Both the position numbers and the translations under genes were made by a program. A model generated the notes under the pieces. The model was not told the origin of the DNA. It searched no databases and worked only from the letters and a program-made list of their open reading frames with translations. Below are positions 38,450-49,058 of a stretch of DNA of 64,000 bases, in pieces (position 1 is the stretch's first letter; each line of letters starts with the position of its first letter). This DNA is from Phytophthora colocasiae (Eukaryota; Oomycota; Peronosporomycetes; Peronosporales; Peronosporaceae). The stretch lies in NCBI GenBank assembly GCA_018806915.1, contig JAGKQI010000064.1:620001-684000 (forward strand). Direction: 5' to 3'.

Positions 38450-39345
38450 TATCGTTCGTTCTGTATCGCTGCCAGCATCCGTACTGCAGACGCTGCCTTA
38501 CCGGACGTATGTCGTTGATGCGCTCCGAGGATAGCTTGTTGCCTCACAAACATTCATTCCGCACTCACCCCGTATGACGCGCCGCGGTGATGCACCTTTT
38601 CCCGCCCTTTCCGGCTGCATTTTGCGTCAAAATGAATGAATCGAATCCGTACTTTGCACTGCAGCAATTTGGGATTTTTCAGTTCAAAACTTCCCAGACG
38701 CGCCTGGCGCCGCGGCGCTAAGTTTTTTATTGTACTTTTTGGCTTCAAACTCAGAATTCAAAGTCTCTCTTATTCGCTCTAATACTCCGCCAGTAATTCA
38801 AACTTCAACATTATACCAGCAGCGAGTTTTGCCCACCGAACGAAGTCTTCCAAGCAAGATTTATTTATTCTTGCAATTAGAAACCAGAGTACGGCAGTAA
38901 CAAACAATGCGATGTACTAATCCTGTTAGGCGTTTATGACTTCGTATTCGTCTGTCATTTACTTTGTCTTCCACGTTGTTTTAGAATCGTTAGCTGCATC
39001 AACAGCACAATCTTGTTTCACCATTAACTGGTGCTCCGTAACCCAACTCGATAGGTAAACCCTCAGCAGTAGGTGGGTCAAAGACTGAGGTAGACAGCAC
39101 TATCAGGATACATTATTGCAAAATAGCCTACTTCATATTTAGTACGCATGCTCACAATTGCGTGGCTTTAGAAAGCAAAGGAAAGCATTCAGAAGACTTT
39201 AGGCGAGCGTCGAGCGAAGATGGCAATACATAGATGGGAGCAAGGAACATCAAGAGTTTTGGCTTCATTGAAAGTTTTTGACTGTAAGAATCCTGTTGTG
39301 GCCGTCGAACGATTGTCAGCCAGCCGAGTGGCTACACAGTACGAC
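38450..39345. other. No gene recognised
   Basis: Only short frames, AT-rich in parts. No repeat structure identified. It separates the MITE from the 3' end of the RXLR gene. Confidence 0.5.
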
Positions 39346-39786
39346 TCACTCTACAGCTTTGTTGTTGTACAAAAATTTGCGGTACAGCCTGCGAAGTCTG
39401 TCGTATTTGCTGGCTTGAATCGAGTCCGGGAGGTTGTATGGGTTGTAGCCGTTTGCCTTCCACTTATGGAAGCGACTCATCATCTGCGTTCCGTCCAGCA
39501 TTTCGTCGAGCTTGCTCGTCGAGAACATGTTGGTAAATTTGCGCTCCTCTTCGTCATCAGCTTCTCCGTCTTTGAACAAAGATTGATCGTCACTCTCATC
39601 GTCGAGTTTCTTGTCGTTGTGGTAACGCAGAGACCGTTTTTCACCGGTACCAGTAGAGGCAACAACGTTTGGCGATGTTATGGCTGAGTGCTCCGTAGTG
39701 TGACCATCAGTTGCGCCTGCTGCGTTTCCACTTGAGAGGAGGGAGGCCGTGGCAATAGCAGCAATGAGGGCGCAGGAAAGACGCAT
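39346..39786 (-). CDS. Secreted RXLR-EER effector protein
   Basis: 146 residues. A clear signal peptide (basic MR, hydrophobic LSCALIAAIATASLL, likely cleaved after about residue 22) is followed by a Ser/Thr-rich spacer, the RSLR motif at residues 51-54, and an acidic stretch ending in DEEER (78-82). This order defines oomycete RXLR effectors, which are secreted and act inside plant cells. The C-terminal ~60 residues are helical and Tyr/Arg-rich (KYDRLRRLYRKFLY); no complete WY fold was assigned. Single exon, as usual for the family. A decayed relative lies at 60931-61235 in the same orientation. The host target cannot be inferred. Confidence 0.88.
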   Translation of the reverse strand: MRLSCALIAAIATASLLSSGNAAGATDGHTTEHSAITSPNVVASTGTGEKRSLRYHNDKKLDDESDDQSLFKDGEADDEEERKFTNMFSTSKLDEMLDGTQMMSRFHKWKANGYNPYNLPDSIQASKYDRLRRLYRKFLYNNKAVE

Positions 39787-40099
39787 TGTTGGTCGTTGGT
39801 GGTTTGGAGACTTGTTTGGTGTGAGAAAAATTGTAGAATGAAATCCGAGGTCTGGCTGAGGACCTGGGAGTGCTGTTGCTGTATAGTAGCTGTGTCTGTG
39901 GTAGTGATTGCAGACAGTAATTGTAGTCTATGAGCGATTGTAAGTGAGACAGTCTGTATATCGTAGTTGACGCAACGTCCCGTATACATGTAGCTTCGCG
40001 GGACTCAAATTCGTTAGGTTTGAAGAAAGTTCGATTCGTTCTGACTCGAATACAAGCAGCAAAAACAACCTTTGGCCGACCGATCTCAGCACTGTAATA

Positions 40100-40445
40100 G
40101 CCACAAAAAAGATATCTTGGAAGATGCCCAGGGAAAATGAATGCACAGTTTGGGATGGGTCACCTTGACACATTCGTGCATCGTCCAATGAATGTCGTTT
40201 ATGGGGATCATGGCAAACCCTGATTATTTCGAATTTCTATCAAAAGTAATAATAAACAGCGTTTGTCATGACCACAACCAGTATTCCCATACGAGTATGT
40301 CGATCCTACGACGGCCTCGTGTCAATTTAGTTCACGTTGGACTCCATGAATTCCTACAGCCGATCTCAACTAGCATCAATCAAGATATATGTTTGAGACT
40401 GTCTCAGTCCACATGGGCTACAGGCTTGCTTTTTTGTTTGTGACC
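40100..40445. repeat. Upstream flank of the RXLR gene, duplicated at 62230-62590
   Basis: Both copies share tcttggaagatgcccaggg, ttgggatgggtcaccttgac, aatgaatgtcgtttatgg, aataaacagcgtttgtcatg and following blocks with small indels. This shows that the RXLR gene and its promoter side were duplicated together. Confidence 0.8.
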
Positions 40446-40585
40446 GATCGTCGTCCCAATGAGCATCTAACGAGCTCTGGTAGTAAACTAAGCAAGACGC
40501 ACACTGTAAATGATGCACACGTATACGGGACGTCGGTCAACTCTGAAGCCAATTCTTGAACACGGAAATGGATGGAAAATGATGT

Positions 40586-41020
40586 TCCATGTATTATTGT
40601 TAAGTGTCATAATCAATTCATTATTATATGATTTTTCGGAAGACGACGGTGAACTCTTCACCGTGAAATACATGTAAGATACATTACCGCACTTGTTTAC
40701 TGACGCGCAAGTAGTAGCAACCAGGAATAACCAGTTAATCAACTTCAATTTCCTTGTTTACTGACGCGTTGGGTTTACCAACGGGGTAGTCGCAACGATC
40801 CTGTGTCCCATACGCACAGTGACGATTGTAGTGTCTGCAGGAATGAAGACACGGATGGGGGAGCCAGCGAAGCTCCCTGATGATGTTCCGTTTATTATTG
40901 TTAAGTGTCAATCAATTCGATTCAGTGAGTATCGCTCGTTAATATGGTTTCAACACAGTTTTCTATCTTTGTAACGTGCAAAGGACGACGACGTATAAGA
41001 TACAGTACCGCTATTGTTTA
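40586..41020. repeat. Diverged direct repeat (40586-40700 and 40878-41020)
   Basis: Shared blocks gatgttcc.t.tattattgttaagtgtca and taagataca.taccgc..ttgttta in the same order. No gene present. A 48-bp SINE tail lies between them at 40707-40755. Confidence 0.55.
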
Positions 41021-41182
41021 CGAGGGGAGGGGGGGGGCAATTCGTGGCCAGACTGGACTTGATTACAGGTCAAGTAATCCGTTGGTGCCTATTAGTAGTT
41101 TACATACCTGATGCGGTCACGGTGACATCGTCAACAACACCACTTGAAATGAACTCCTCGATGTGAGGAACCCTTCCAACAA

Positions 41183-41358
41183 GGAAGTTGATTAACTGGT
41201 TATTCCTGGTTGCTACTACTTGGCTTGACTAGGTTTAATTGTGATTTTGAATTGTTTGAATGGGATATTGAATTTCGAATGCTAATCATTTCTTATCATC
41301 TGGAAAGTAAAGACTCGAACGCCTGCCAAGTGCGTAGCGTTGACCAGTGGTCCACCAG
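41183..41358 (-). mobile_element. tRNA-headed SINE, copy 1
   Basis: Minus-oriented copy of the same unit as 41700-41924. The tail is at the left; the tRNA-like head with box B (gttcgagtc on the minus strand) is at the right and shortened. It abuts copy 2 directly. Confidence 0.65.
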
Positions 41359-41600
41359 GAAATTGAAGTTGATTAACTGGTTATTCCTGGTTGCTACTAC
41401 TTGGCTTGGCTATTGAATTCTGAAGGTTTGATTGTGATTGTGAATTGTTTGAATGGGATATTGAATTTTGAATGCTAATCATTTCTTATCATCTGGAAAG
41501 TAAGTCCCCAGAGGGACTCGAACGCCTGCCAAGTGCGTAGCTTTGTGGTCCGTAGACCAGTGGACCACCAGGAGGCCCTCGACCAGTGGTCCACCAGGAG
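41359..41600 (-). mobile_element. tRNA-headed SINE, copy 2
   Basis: Complete unit in minus orientation. Box B is GCGTTCGAGTCCC. The head also has a duplicated ccaccaggaggccctcga stretch at its 5' end. Confidence 0.7.
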
Positions 41601-41699
41601 GCCCTCGAACCCTTCTAACAAGTCTAGCATTTACTTCGTTTAGCAAAACCACAGTTGGAACTTTACCTTCAGTGTGTACTGTTCTGCGCAAAGTTAAAG

Positions 41700-41924
41700 G
41701 GGCCTCCTGGTGGTCCACTGGTCTACGGACCACAAAGCTACGCACTTGGCAGGCGTTCAAGTCCCTCCGGGGACTTACTTTCCAGATGATAAGAAATGAT
41801 TAGCATTCAATATCCCATTTCAAACAATTCACAATCACAATCAAACCTTCAGAGGGGATTCAATAGCTAAGCCAATTAGTAGCAACCAGGAATAACCAGT
41901 TAATCAACTTCAATTTCCTTTCCT
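41700..41924 (+). mobile_element. tRNA-headed SINE, copy 3, with target duplication
   Basis: 225 bp. The 5' head resembles a tRNA: box A-like TGGTCCACTGG, box B-like GCGTTCAAGTCC. Then comes a constant body (ttactttccagatgataag, caatatcccat) and the tail ccagttaatcaacttcaatt. It is flanked by an 18-bp direct repeat TTCTGCGC(A/T)AAGTTAAAG at 41682-41699 and 41925-41942 (one mismatch), as left by LINE-type reverse transcription. Together with copy 2 it forms a head-to-head palindrome. Confidence 0.82.
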
Positions 41925-42133
41925 TTCTGCGCTAAGTTAAAGTTGGTCATATATAGGTATGTCATTCTGCGTTTAAAGCTCGTGCATTGGACAGTAAAGC
42001 GATCTTTAGGCTTGTTGTCATTAATTTAGAATATATTTGGTGCAAACAAACCAACTCTCACGTCCTGTACACGGTGCAGCTTCGAGGTTTTCGGTACGGC
42101 GAGTCAAAATCAGCAAAAAAAAATCCTCCGCCA

Positions 42134-42694
42134 TTACCTGCTTTTCTGCCCTTCGCTAGTGACGTGCTCCTGTAATTCGGAGCTCCTGCTATCCGAGAAT
42201 TCCTCCTCCTCGTCAATTGGGACATCACCACGACAAACCTCCGCAAAGTTGTGCGCGCACCCGTGGTCGAACGGATTGAAGAACTCGTCCATTGGGGTCT
42301 TCAGATACGATACTTGTCCTATTTGAACACTTCGTTCGTCGTCAAGCGGCTCACATTACGCAGCTGAATCAGCAACAATGTGGCTGTCAGCAGGCCGAAA
42401 ACGGTTGCACACAGGAGAAGAAACCAGTGGATTCCATGTAGCAGCAGCGTTGAAGAGCCCGCGTGTGGATGAACGTCTCTAGCCAGTGCCCATTCCGGTG
42501 GTTGTAGCCATCTCCACGGCCACGCAGCGTCCTCAGCAGTACTTCCAATTGGATGTAAAGGGAATTTTCCAAGTAAAATACTCAACGATATTGAGCCGAC
42601 AGTGAAGCAAAAGCTTGACAACGTTGTGAGGAAGATCAGAAAGCTTCGATGGTTGCCAATCCCCACGCAATTGTTAATCCACGGACAGTGATCG
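42134..42694 (-). pseudogene. DHHC palmitoyltransferase, truncated and frameshifted
   Basis: Minus strand. It starts inside the catalytic zinc motif (PDHCPWINNCVGIGNHRSF), has two hydrophobic spans (FLIFLTTLSSFCFTVGSISLSIL and WFLLLCATVFGLLTATLLL region) and the TTNE motif of the family. A frameshift follows at about 42318, and the remaining C terminus (NPFDHGCAHNFAEVC) is in another frame to a TAA at 42134. The N-terminal half is missing exactly where duplicated-segment copy 2 begins (42695). Such enzymes attach palmitate to cysteines at membranes; this copy cannot. Confidence 0.78.
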
Positions 42695-42835
42695 GGAATC
42701 AAAGCATTTACCTCGGCTAAACTGTTTAAACTGAAGCATTGACCACTTCAACGTGGGACCTGTGACGAGGCAGTTCAGTTTTCTTGACCAGGATACACTC
42801 GTACTTAAACGAGTATTTAAACCCTAGTAAGGGAC

Positions 42836-43312
42836 ATGGAGTTCGGTACTGGGCAGTTCCCGACGCTGACGCCGCGCATTAGTGAGTTGTATGGGGCCAA
42901 TGGCGGCGCGTTCCGTGTAGGAGAAGAAGACGCTTACGCTCAAGATCTGGACGAGCTCGAGCGTGAAGAAAGAGCGCTGGAAAACACAGTACAAGAGCTA
43001 GTAAACCGTCAAGCGCCTGTGCCTATTGGGGTTAAATTCCACCGCGAAAGAGACGATGGCAACGTCGTGCAGCAAGCAGTGGTAACTGAAGCTGACAGTT
43101 TTAATAGTAGTGATATACCTCCAGACTCAGGTATCCCTTTCTTACGGTCGAGCTCGTCTGAAGGAGAGGAAGATCTAGATCTGGACGAGGACGAAATGAT
43201 GGAGGAGGATGAGAGTGACGAGGACGAGACGACCGGAAGAGCAACAATTGTACGTGGAGAAGGACCGCAGAGGGAAGAGGACTCATTTTCGCGATATGGA
43301 GTCGGGGAATGA
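42836..43312 (+). pseudogene. APC15-like gene, copy 2, frameshifted 3' end
   Basis: 158 codons, nearly the same as 1395-1904. Near the 3' end two G are missing (ttcgcgatatgg against ttcgcgggatatgg), so it ends early in RYGVGE. Beyond this, in the proper frame, the sequence would run to a stop at about 43362 after a short PPPSDWH end, which is probably the ancestral C terminus. So neither copy keeps an intact end. Confidence 0.5.
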
Positions 43313-43383
43313 CCCAATGGACATGGAGGAGGAGCTGCCTCCACCGAGTGACTGGCATTAACTTCATTCAATATACAATTTGC

Positions 43384-44406
43384 TTACTGATTCTCTACTT
43401 CATCTGCAGATATTGGCACCATGTAGCCATTGTTGGGCGTCGCTGTGTGTATTTCCTTGCGCGCAAGTTCCATAGTGTTGCAGCGTGAGACTTCGTGAAT
43501 GCATCGCTTGCAGAAGGGAATACTGCTCTCAGACACGAAATCAGACTCGTCCAAAGTGCAAACCAACTTGTTGACACAACAACGAGAGCAGATTAAACTC
43601 GAACAGATCCCACAGCTTTGGTACTGGTCAATCTCCCCATGGACTTGTTACAAGTCGAGCGCGTTGATAGAGAGCTTTGAGTTTTAGCCAGCATTGCACA
43701 ATTCTCCTTCATCCGCCACGTGAGCTTCTTCGTATGTGTAAGCTCACTGATCCGCGTAAGGGACAGCCACTGGTTCGCAATGACTTGCAGTGCAACAGAA
43801 CGGAAGACTGGGTCGCTCTTCATCTCGGTCTCGAAGTCAAAGAAGCCGCGTGCGTAGCATTCCACTGTTGTAGGAGTGGATTGTCGGTAGAAGACGCAGA
43901 CGGATCGCTTTTACCACGGTCGATGTTGTGGTGTTCGAAGCTTGGGAGCTGCTCAAATCCGATAGAGTGCGACAAACTATACCCCACAAGCTCTCCAGAT
44001 GAAGACCGCGCAAACCCTGTGGTGTCCAGACAAACGTAGTCTCGTGTGTTGTATAGCTGCCACTTATGCTCACATGTCGAGTCGGGTCGTCCTCTGTAGG
44101 TTGTACGAGACAGCGAAGCACTTTACTCTGCTCAACGCCATCTCGTAATAATCTGTCTTTAATACGTTGCTCAGTATCTGTGGCAGCTACAGCTCCATAC
44201 ATAACATCGTCCAGAGTCCCAGTAACAGACCCCAACATTAGTATAGACAGGATACTGCCCGACGAGCGCTCCTCGAAGACGCGAAGCTTACGTTTTTTGC
44301 GTATTTCGCGCCAGTTGTTACTAAGACTTTTGGTGTTGTCCGTCTTGACATGTTGCAATTGTTGTGAGAACTGCTTCAGGTAGCTTGCCATCAATTCATT
44401 TTCCAA
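43384..44406 (-). pseudogene. START/FYVE-type protein gene, broken
   Basis: Minus strand, three frames. The first (44406-43837) begins MENELMASYLKQF and has a START-like part (TLDDVMYGAVAATDTEQRIKD, TFVWTPQGLRG). The second (43865-43593) reads ARGFFDFETEMKSD. The third carries paired cysteines CGICSSLICSRCC and FCKRCI, typical of the FYVE-like finger in large oomycete START/FYVE families. Such proteins bind lipids. At least two frame breaks are present. An N-terminal piece of the same gene survives at 1890-2050. Confidence 0.6.
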
Positions 44407-44616
44407 TCAGAGTGTCTGTTTTCGTTATTTCTAACGATGGAAGGTGGTTCGTGAAGGTAAATGCTGGCATAGTGTAGCTCGAGTGGAAGGCGGACGAAGA
44501 CGAAATGAAGTGAGATTTGAGGCTACAGTATCAAGAATCTAGTCGGTGTGATCAGCTCTTCGAGATTCCCCGACAACTGTCCGTGAATCACAAGCTGAAA
44601 AGTCATGTATTCATTG

Positions 44617-45031
44617 AATTGAGAGTATAGCGAACGAGGCTTGATAGTGAAGTGAGTAGGAGGAAGTAAATCCAAAAGTAAGTTTATTGAGTTAGCCCGC
44701 ATTCACTAATCTACCCTTGCTCTCCTTGAGCTCCCCTTGTAGACCTTTGTGAAACGGGAACGCTTGATGTAACGGGAACGCCTTGTGAAACGGGAACGCT
44801 TGATGTAACGGGAACGATTGATGTAACGGGAACGATTTGTGCACGTCTTGAGATCAGCAAATTGAAGTTCTCGTCCAATCAGAATAGTGTATCCAAGGTA
44901 GACCGCCAATCGTATTGCAGCATCCACGCGTCTTCCACTGTTGTCCTCACTTGGCACGCGTTGTGCGCGTGAAAGCTGCGTGCTTCGAGGTAGGGACCCA
45001 GTATAGGAGACGGCGAAGTGCAATCTCAACA
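44617..45031 (-). repeat. Copia-E 3' LTR (415 bp)
   Basis: Contains five copies of a ~18-bp cgggaacg unit at about 44752-44835. Otherwise it agrees with the 5' LTR apart from a few substitutions. It is 36 bp longer because of two more units. Confidence 0.85.
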
Positions 45032-45038
45032 CCCCCAC

Positions 45039-47810
45039 TCAATTCGACGTCTCGAACTTGGGAATGACGTTGCTGCGTTCCATCAAGTAGCGCAACGTCT
45101 TGGAAGAGAGGCCCTTGGTCAAGTAGTCCGCTAGTTGGTTCTTAGACTCCTGGTAGGTCAGCTCAACCTCGCCACTGCCAATCTTCTCTCGGATGAAATG
45201 GTAGCGAATGTCGATGTGCTTGGTGCGAGCTTGATAACCGACATTCTTCGCCAAAGCCATGGCACCCTAGTTGTCCTCGTAGATCACCGTAGGGTCCACT
45301 TGCTTTGCACCAATGTCCTTGAGTAGTCGACGCAGCCACACTACTTCTTTGATGCACTCACTCAGAGCCATGTACTCTGCCTCAGTAGAACTCAGTGCGA
45401 CCGTCTTCTGGAACGTCGAACGCCACACCACCGGAGCACCACACATCATGAGCATCATTCCGCTCACTGAGCGTCTGTCGTCACGGTTACCGGCCCGGTC
45501 AGCATCCGAGTAAGCCGTCATCTCAGTTCCCAGTAGGCCATCGTACATGATACCCACTTCCTTGGTCTTCAGCAGGTAGCGCACCACCTTGATTCCCGCA
45601 TTCCAATGCGCCTCACCTGGGTTTTCCAGGAAGCGACTCAACTTGGCAACAGCAACCGCAATGTCAGGTCGTGTTCCGCATGTCAGATACATAAGGCTAC
45701 CGATGAGCGATCGGTAGGGCCTTGACTTCATCTTAGCCTTGTACTCCTCTGTCTGCGTGCCGTCGTCCTTGGTCAAGTGAAGACTTGGATCCAGTGGCAT
45801 CAGGCTTGGCTTCGCGTTTTCTTGACCGAATTTCTTGATGATCGACTCTGTATATGCGTGTTGAGAGATGGCCAATGTTTTATTGTCCATATCGTAGTCG
45901 ATCTCAATCCCGAGAATAAATCGAGCGCGTCCGAGGTCCTTGATCCGGAATTTGTCCGCGATGCCAGCCTTCACTGACGCGATGACACCCTTGTCCTTTG
46001 AAGCAATCAGCATGTCGTCGACGTAAAGACACACGATACATTCATCGTCACCATCACCTCGGGTGTATACACAGGGATCAGCATCAGCCGCCTTGAAACC
46101 CATGTCTTTTAAGTGACCATCGATCGTCTCGTTCCAAACACGAGATGCTTGCTTCAGGCCATACAAACTTTGCAGGAGTAGGCAGACGACGTCTTCTTCA
46201 CCTTCAGCATCGGCCATCGTCAGGAGCTCATGCAGACCTTCAGGCAATTCCATGTAAATCTCTTCGTCGAGCTTTCCATACAGGAACGCCGTATCCACGT
46301 CGCATTGCTCGATCTCAAATCCTTCAGCACAGCACTTAGCCAGCACAGCACGGATCGAATTCAGGTATGCCACTGGCGCGTACGTCTCTTCATAGTCAAT
46401 CCCGTGACGCTGAGAGTACCCCTTGGCGACGAGACGAGCCTTGTGCCGGGTCACTTCTCCTTTCTCGTTGCGCTTCAACGCGAACACCCACCGACATCCG
46501 ATCGGGCGCTGGTGAGCCGGTCTTGGTACCAGCTTCCATGTCTTGTTTGCAGTAAGTGACTCCAATTCACTTGCAATTGCCTTCTTCCATTCATCGCTGT
46601 CCTCGCCTGACGTCGCCTCTGTATACGTGTTTGGGACTTCCTCCGATGCAGCCATAGCTTGGCCACCTTCAAGTGCGAGCAGTTCGCCACTTGGTTTAAC
46701 CCTTTCTTGTGTCATCTTCTGACGCTTGGTCCCCGTGGTTGACGGCAGGATAATCTGCTTCTTGGTTGCGCCAGCCTCTTCAGGATCGTCAATTTCGTCG
46801 ATGTTACGAGTACGCGAACGAGTAATCATGGGATGGGTGGACTCGTAAGGGATGATTTGACTGTTCGCGTCACGTTGAAGTGGAATGACGTCAGCACCTT
46901 CAACAACGACCGGAACAATCTCCATTGAACCCTTAACCGGTTGTCCACTCATGACAGGCACGTTGGTTGCTGGTTCATCTTCATCCTGTACCATGAGGTG
47001 CTGGGGATTGGTCGTTTCGATGAACTTCACAGTGCGAACGATTTGCACCTTACCCGTTGACACATTGAGGACTCGGTAGCCCTTCACACCATCCTCGTAT
47101 CCAAGGAAACGACATTTGAACGCTTTGGCATCCAACTTGCGACGCTTCTCGTCGGGGATGTGAGCGTAGCCAAGAGCACCAAACACCTTGACGTTCCTGA
47201 GCTGTGGCTTCGATTTGTGCACAATCTCGAACGGTGTCTTCACAGTCACCGAGTTGGGGATCCGATTGATGATCCACGCAGCAGTGTTGACCGCCTTGGC
47301 CCACCACTTCTTGTTGACGCTCTCATGGTAGAGCAGACAACGAGCCATCTCCACGAGGCTCCGGTTCATGCGCTCAGCCAGACCGTTCTGCTGAGGCGTG
47401 TATGGCACCGTCTTCTCATGCTTGATGCCATGCTGGTTGAGGAACGCCTTGAACTGGCGACCGGTGTATTCACCACCATTGTCCGAACGCAGACGCTTGA
47501 TACTCTTGCCCGTAGCGTTCTCCATCGCTGCCTTGTAGATTTTGAACTTGGACAGCACCTCCGACTTCGCTTTCATGAAGTGGACGGTCACGTGACGTGA
47601 GTAGTCGTCAATGAATGTCACAACGTACGTGCAACCACCAGGTGTCCTCGTCTGCATCGGACCCATCACGTCCGTATGCACCAGTTCAAGCACACCTGCA
47701 CTCTTGACGACCTTCTCCGGATGCCTTGGATAGTCGTCAGCTTTCATCTTGCCCATGCAGCAGCCAGCGCATACGTCGTCCCCAGGGACTCCACCCGTAA
47801 TGCGAGGCAC
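45039..47810 (-). CDS. Copia-E integrase, RT, RNase H (two stops around/inside)
   Basis: Integrase zinc part (CAGCCMGK), core (HTDVMGPMQ, FIDDYSRHVTVHF, RLRSDNGGEYTG, PYTPQQNGLAERMNRS), Copia RT (NKTWKLVPRP, DVDTAFLYGKLDEEIYMELP, LYVDDMLIASKD) and RNase H (AYSDADRAGNRDDRRS, STEAEYMALSE). TAG at 45264-45266 replaces the Gln of the YEDNQGA motif; the last 73 codons (to 45039) follow in the same frame. Upstream a TAA (47814-47816) separates this from the gag part, also in frame. Apart from these it is intact. Confidence 0.9.
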
Positions 47811-47813
47811 TCC

Positions 47814-49058
47814 TTATGCCATGGTAAGTAGTTTCTCATAACGCTTGAACGGGATGTGGCCGAGTCGGGCGTGCACAACAGCCCATGGCTCCTTACGAGT
47901 GGTCGTTGCAGCATGACACACCTCGTCCCCCACTGTCTTCAGCTTGTAGACATTTCCACAGCGCTTAGCTTCCATCACAGTAGCGTCCCCGTAGCGAAAG
48001 GTACACTTGTCCTTGCTGAACTGGGCGACGACTCCTTTCTCGGCCAGCTTCGACACCGAGATGAGGCTTCCTTCAACTTCTGGGATGTACAGGACATCCG
48101 ACAGCTTGACAGACTTCCCGTCCATCAGCTTCAACCCGACAGTTCCCTTTGCAACTGCGTCGATTTTCGAGCCATCCGCGATCGTGATGCGGACTGGCGT
48201 CTTCAGCTCCTTCATGGACACAAACTTGTCCCGGACGCTGGTCATGTGCGAACTTGCACCAGAGTCGACGAGCCATTCACTCTTGGTCATCGCACTCGTA
48301 GCCATGAACGAGAAGTCGTCGGACGCTTCCTCTTGCGCAGCTTGCCCTCGTTCTTGGTCGGCTTTCTTCTTGCGGCACTCGAACTCTCGGTGCCCTTGCT
48401 TCTTGCAGTAGAAGCACTTGCCGTTGAAGCGACGCTTGCCCCCGAAGTCCTTCTTCTTCGTAGCGAAAGCCTTCTCTTGAGCCGATGACGATTCATCCGA
48501 AGCTTGAACACCAGAGAGAGCTTGAATCGCGTAGGCCAGCGACACGTTTGGCGTATTTTCGAGGACAGTACATATCATCTTGTACTCGTCCGTCAGACTG
48601 CCAAGGAGCAACACGAGCTGGCGAGTCTCATCCAGAGTCTCACCGATCGTCTCCATCTGGAGGACGATCTCCTTGAACTGATCGACGTGGGAAGCGAACT
48701 TGGTCTCGGGCTCCATCTTGAAGTTGTTCAACTTCTTGGTGACGAGAAGCCGGTTCTTGAGCGTCTTCTTGTTGAAGTGCTCCTCGAGCATCGTCCACGC
48801 CTCAGCGGCAGTCAGTGCTCCACGGACGTAGACTTGGTACGTGAGACTCACGTCTCCAGCGATAACACCAAGTGCCTTCAGATCGTTGGTCTTCCATTCC
48901 GCCGTGGAGCGATCACTCACTTGGTCGAACTCGGGCTTGATGATCTGCGGTAGCAGTCCCTTCCGAGCGAGCTTCATCCGCATGTTGAACTCCCAGTGGA
49001 AGTAGTTGTCTTCCACGAGCTTGACGATGTTGTCGGCGTAGCTTGGGCTCATAACCAA
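47814..49058 (-). CDS. Copia-E Gag, zinc knuckle and protease
   Basis: First ATG is at 49052 (MSPSYADNIVKL). A Copia gag domain (FHWEFNMRMKLARKGLL, AEAWTMLEEHFNKKTLKN) is followed by CCHC knuckle CFYCKKQGHREFEC and protease with DSG (EWLVDSGASSHMTSVRDKF). The pre-integrase lead-in (WAVVHARLGHIPFKRYEKLL) runs into TAA 47814-47816. Gag and pol are one frame, as usual for Copia, so the TAA is a mutation rather than a gene boundary. Confidence 0.88.
   Translation of the reverse strand: MVMSPSYADNIVKLVEDNYFHWEFNMRMKLARKGLLPQIIKPEFDQVSDRSTAEWKTNDLKALGVIAGDVSLTYQVYVRGALTAAEAWTMLEEHFNKKTLKNRLLVTKKLNNFKMEPETKFASHVDQFKEIVLQMETIGETLDETRQLVLLLGSLTDEYKMICTVLENTPNVSLAYAIQALSGVQASDESSSAQEKAFATKKKDFGGKRRFNGKCFYCKKQGHREFECRKKKADQERGQAAQEEASDDFSFMATSAMTKSEWLVDSGASSHMTSVRDKFVSMKELKTPVRITIADGSKIDAVAKGTVGLKLMDGKSVKLSDVLYIPEVEGSLISVSKLAEKGVVAQFSKDKCTFRYGDATVMEAKRCGNVYKLKTVGDEVCHAATTTRKEPWAVVHARLGHIPFKRYEKLLTMA

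Larger units (their letters stand above)
42696..44605. repeat. Duplicated segment, copy 2
   Basis: Partner of 1236-3010, see there. It keeps the START/FYVE body that copy 1 has lost and lacks most of the hypothetical ORF. It is bounded on the left by the cut DHHC gene and on the right by Copia-E. Confidence 0.8.

Noticed and set aside
39220..39687. 155-codon plus-strand ORF opposite the RXLR gene
   Set aside because: Shadow of the effector gene, which has signal peptide, RSLR and EER.
43009..43371. Minus-strand ORFs opposite the APC15-like genes (also 1568-2050)
   Set aside because: Ser/Arg-rich shadow frames of the acidic plus-strand protein; only the 1890-2050 part has independent support as a START-gene remnant.
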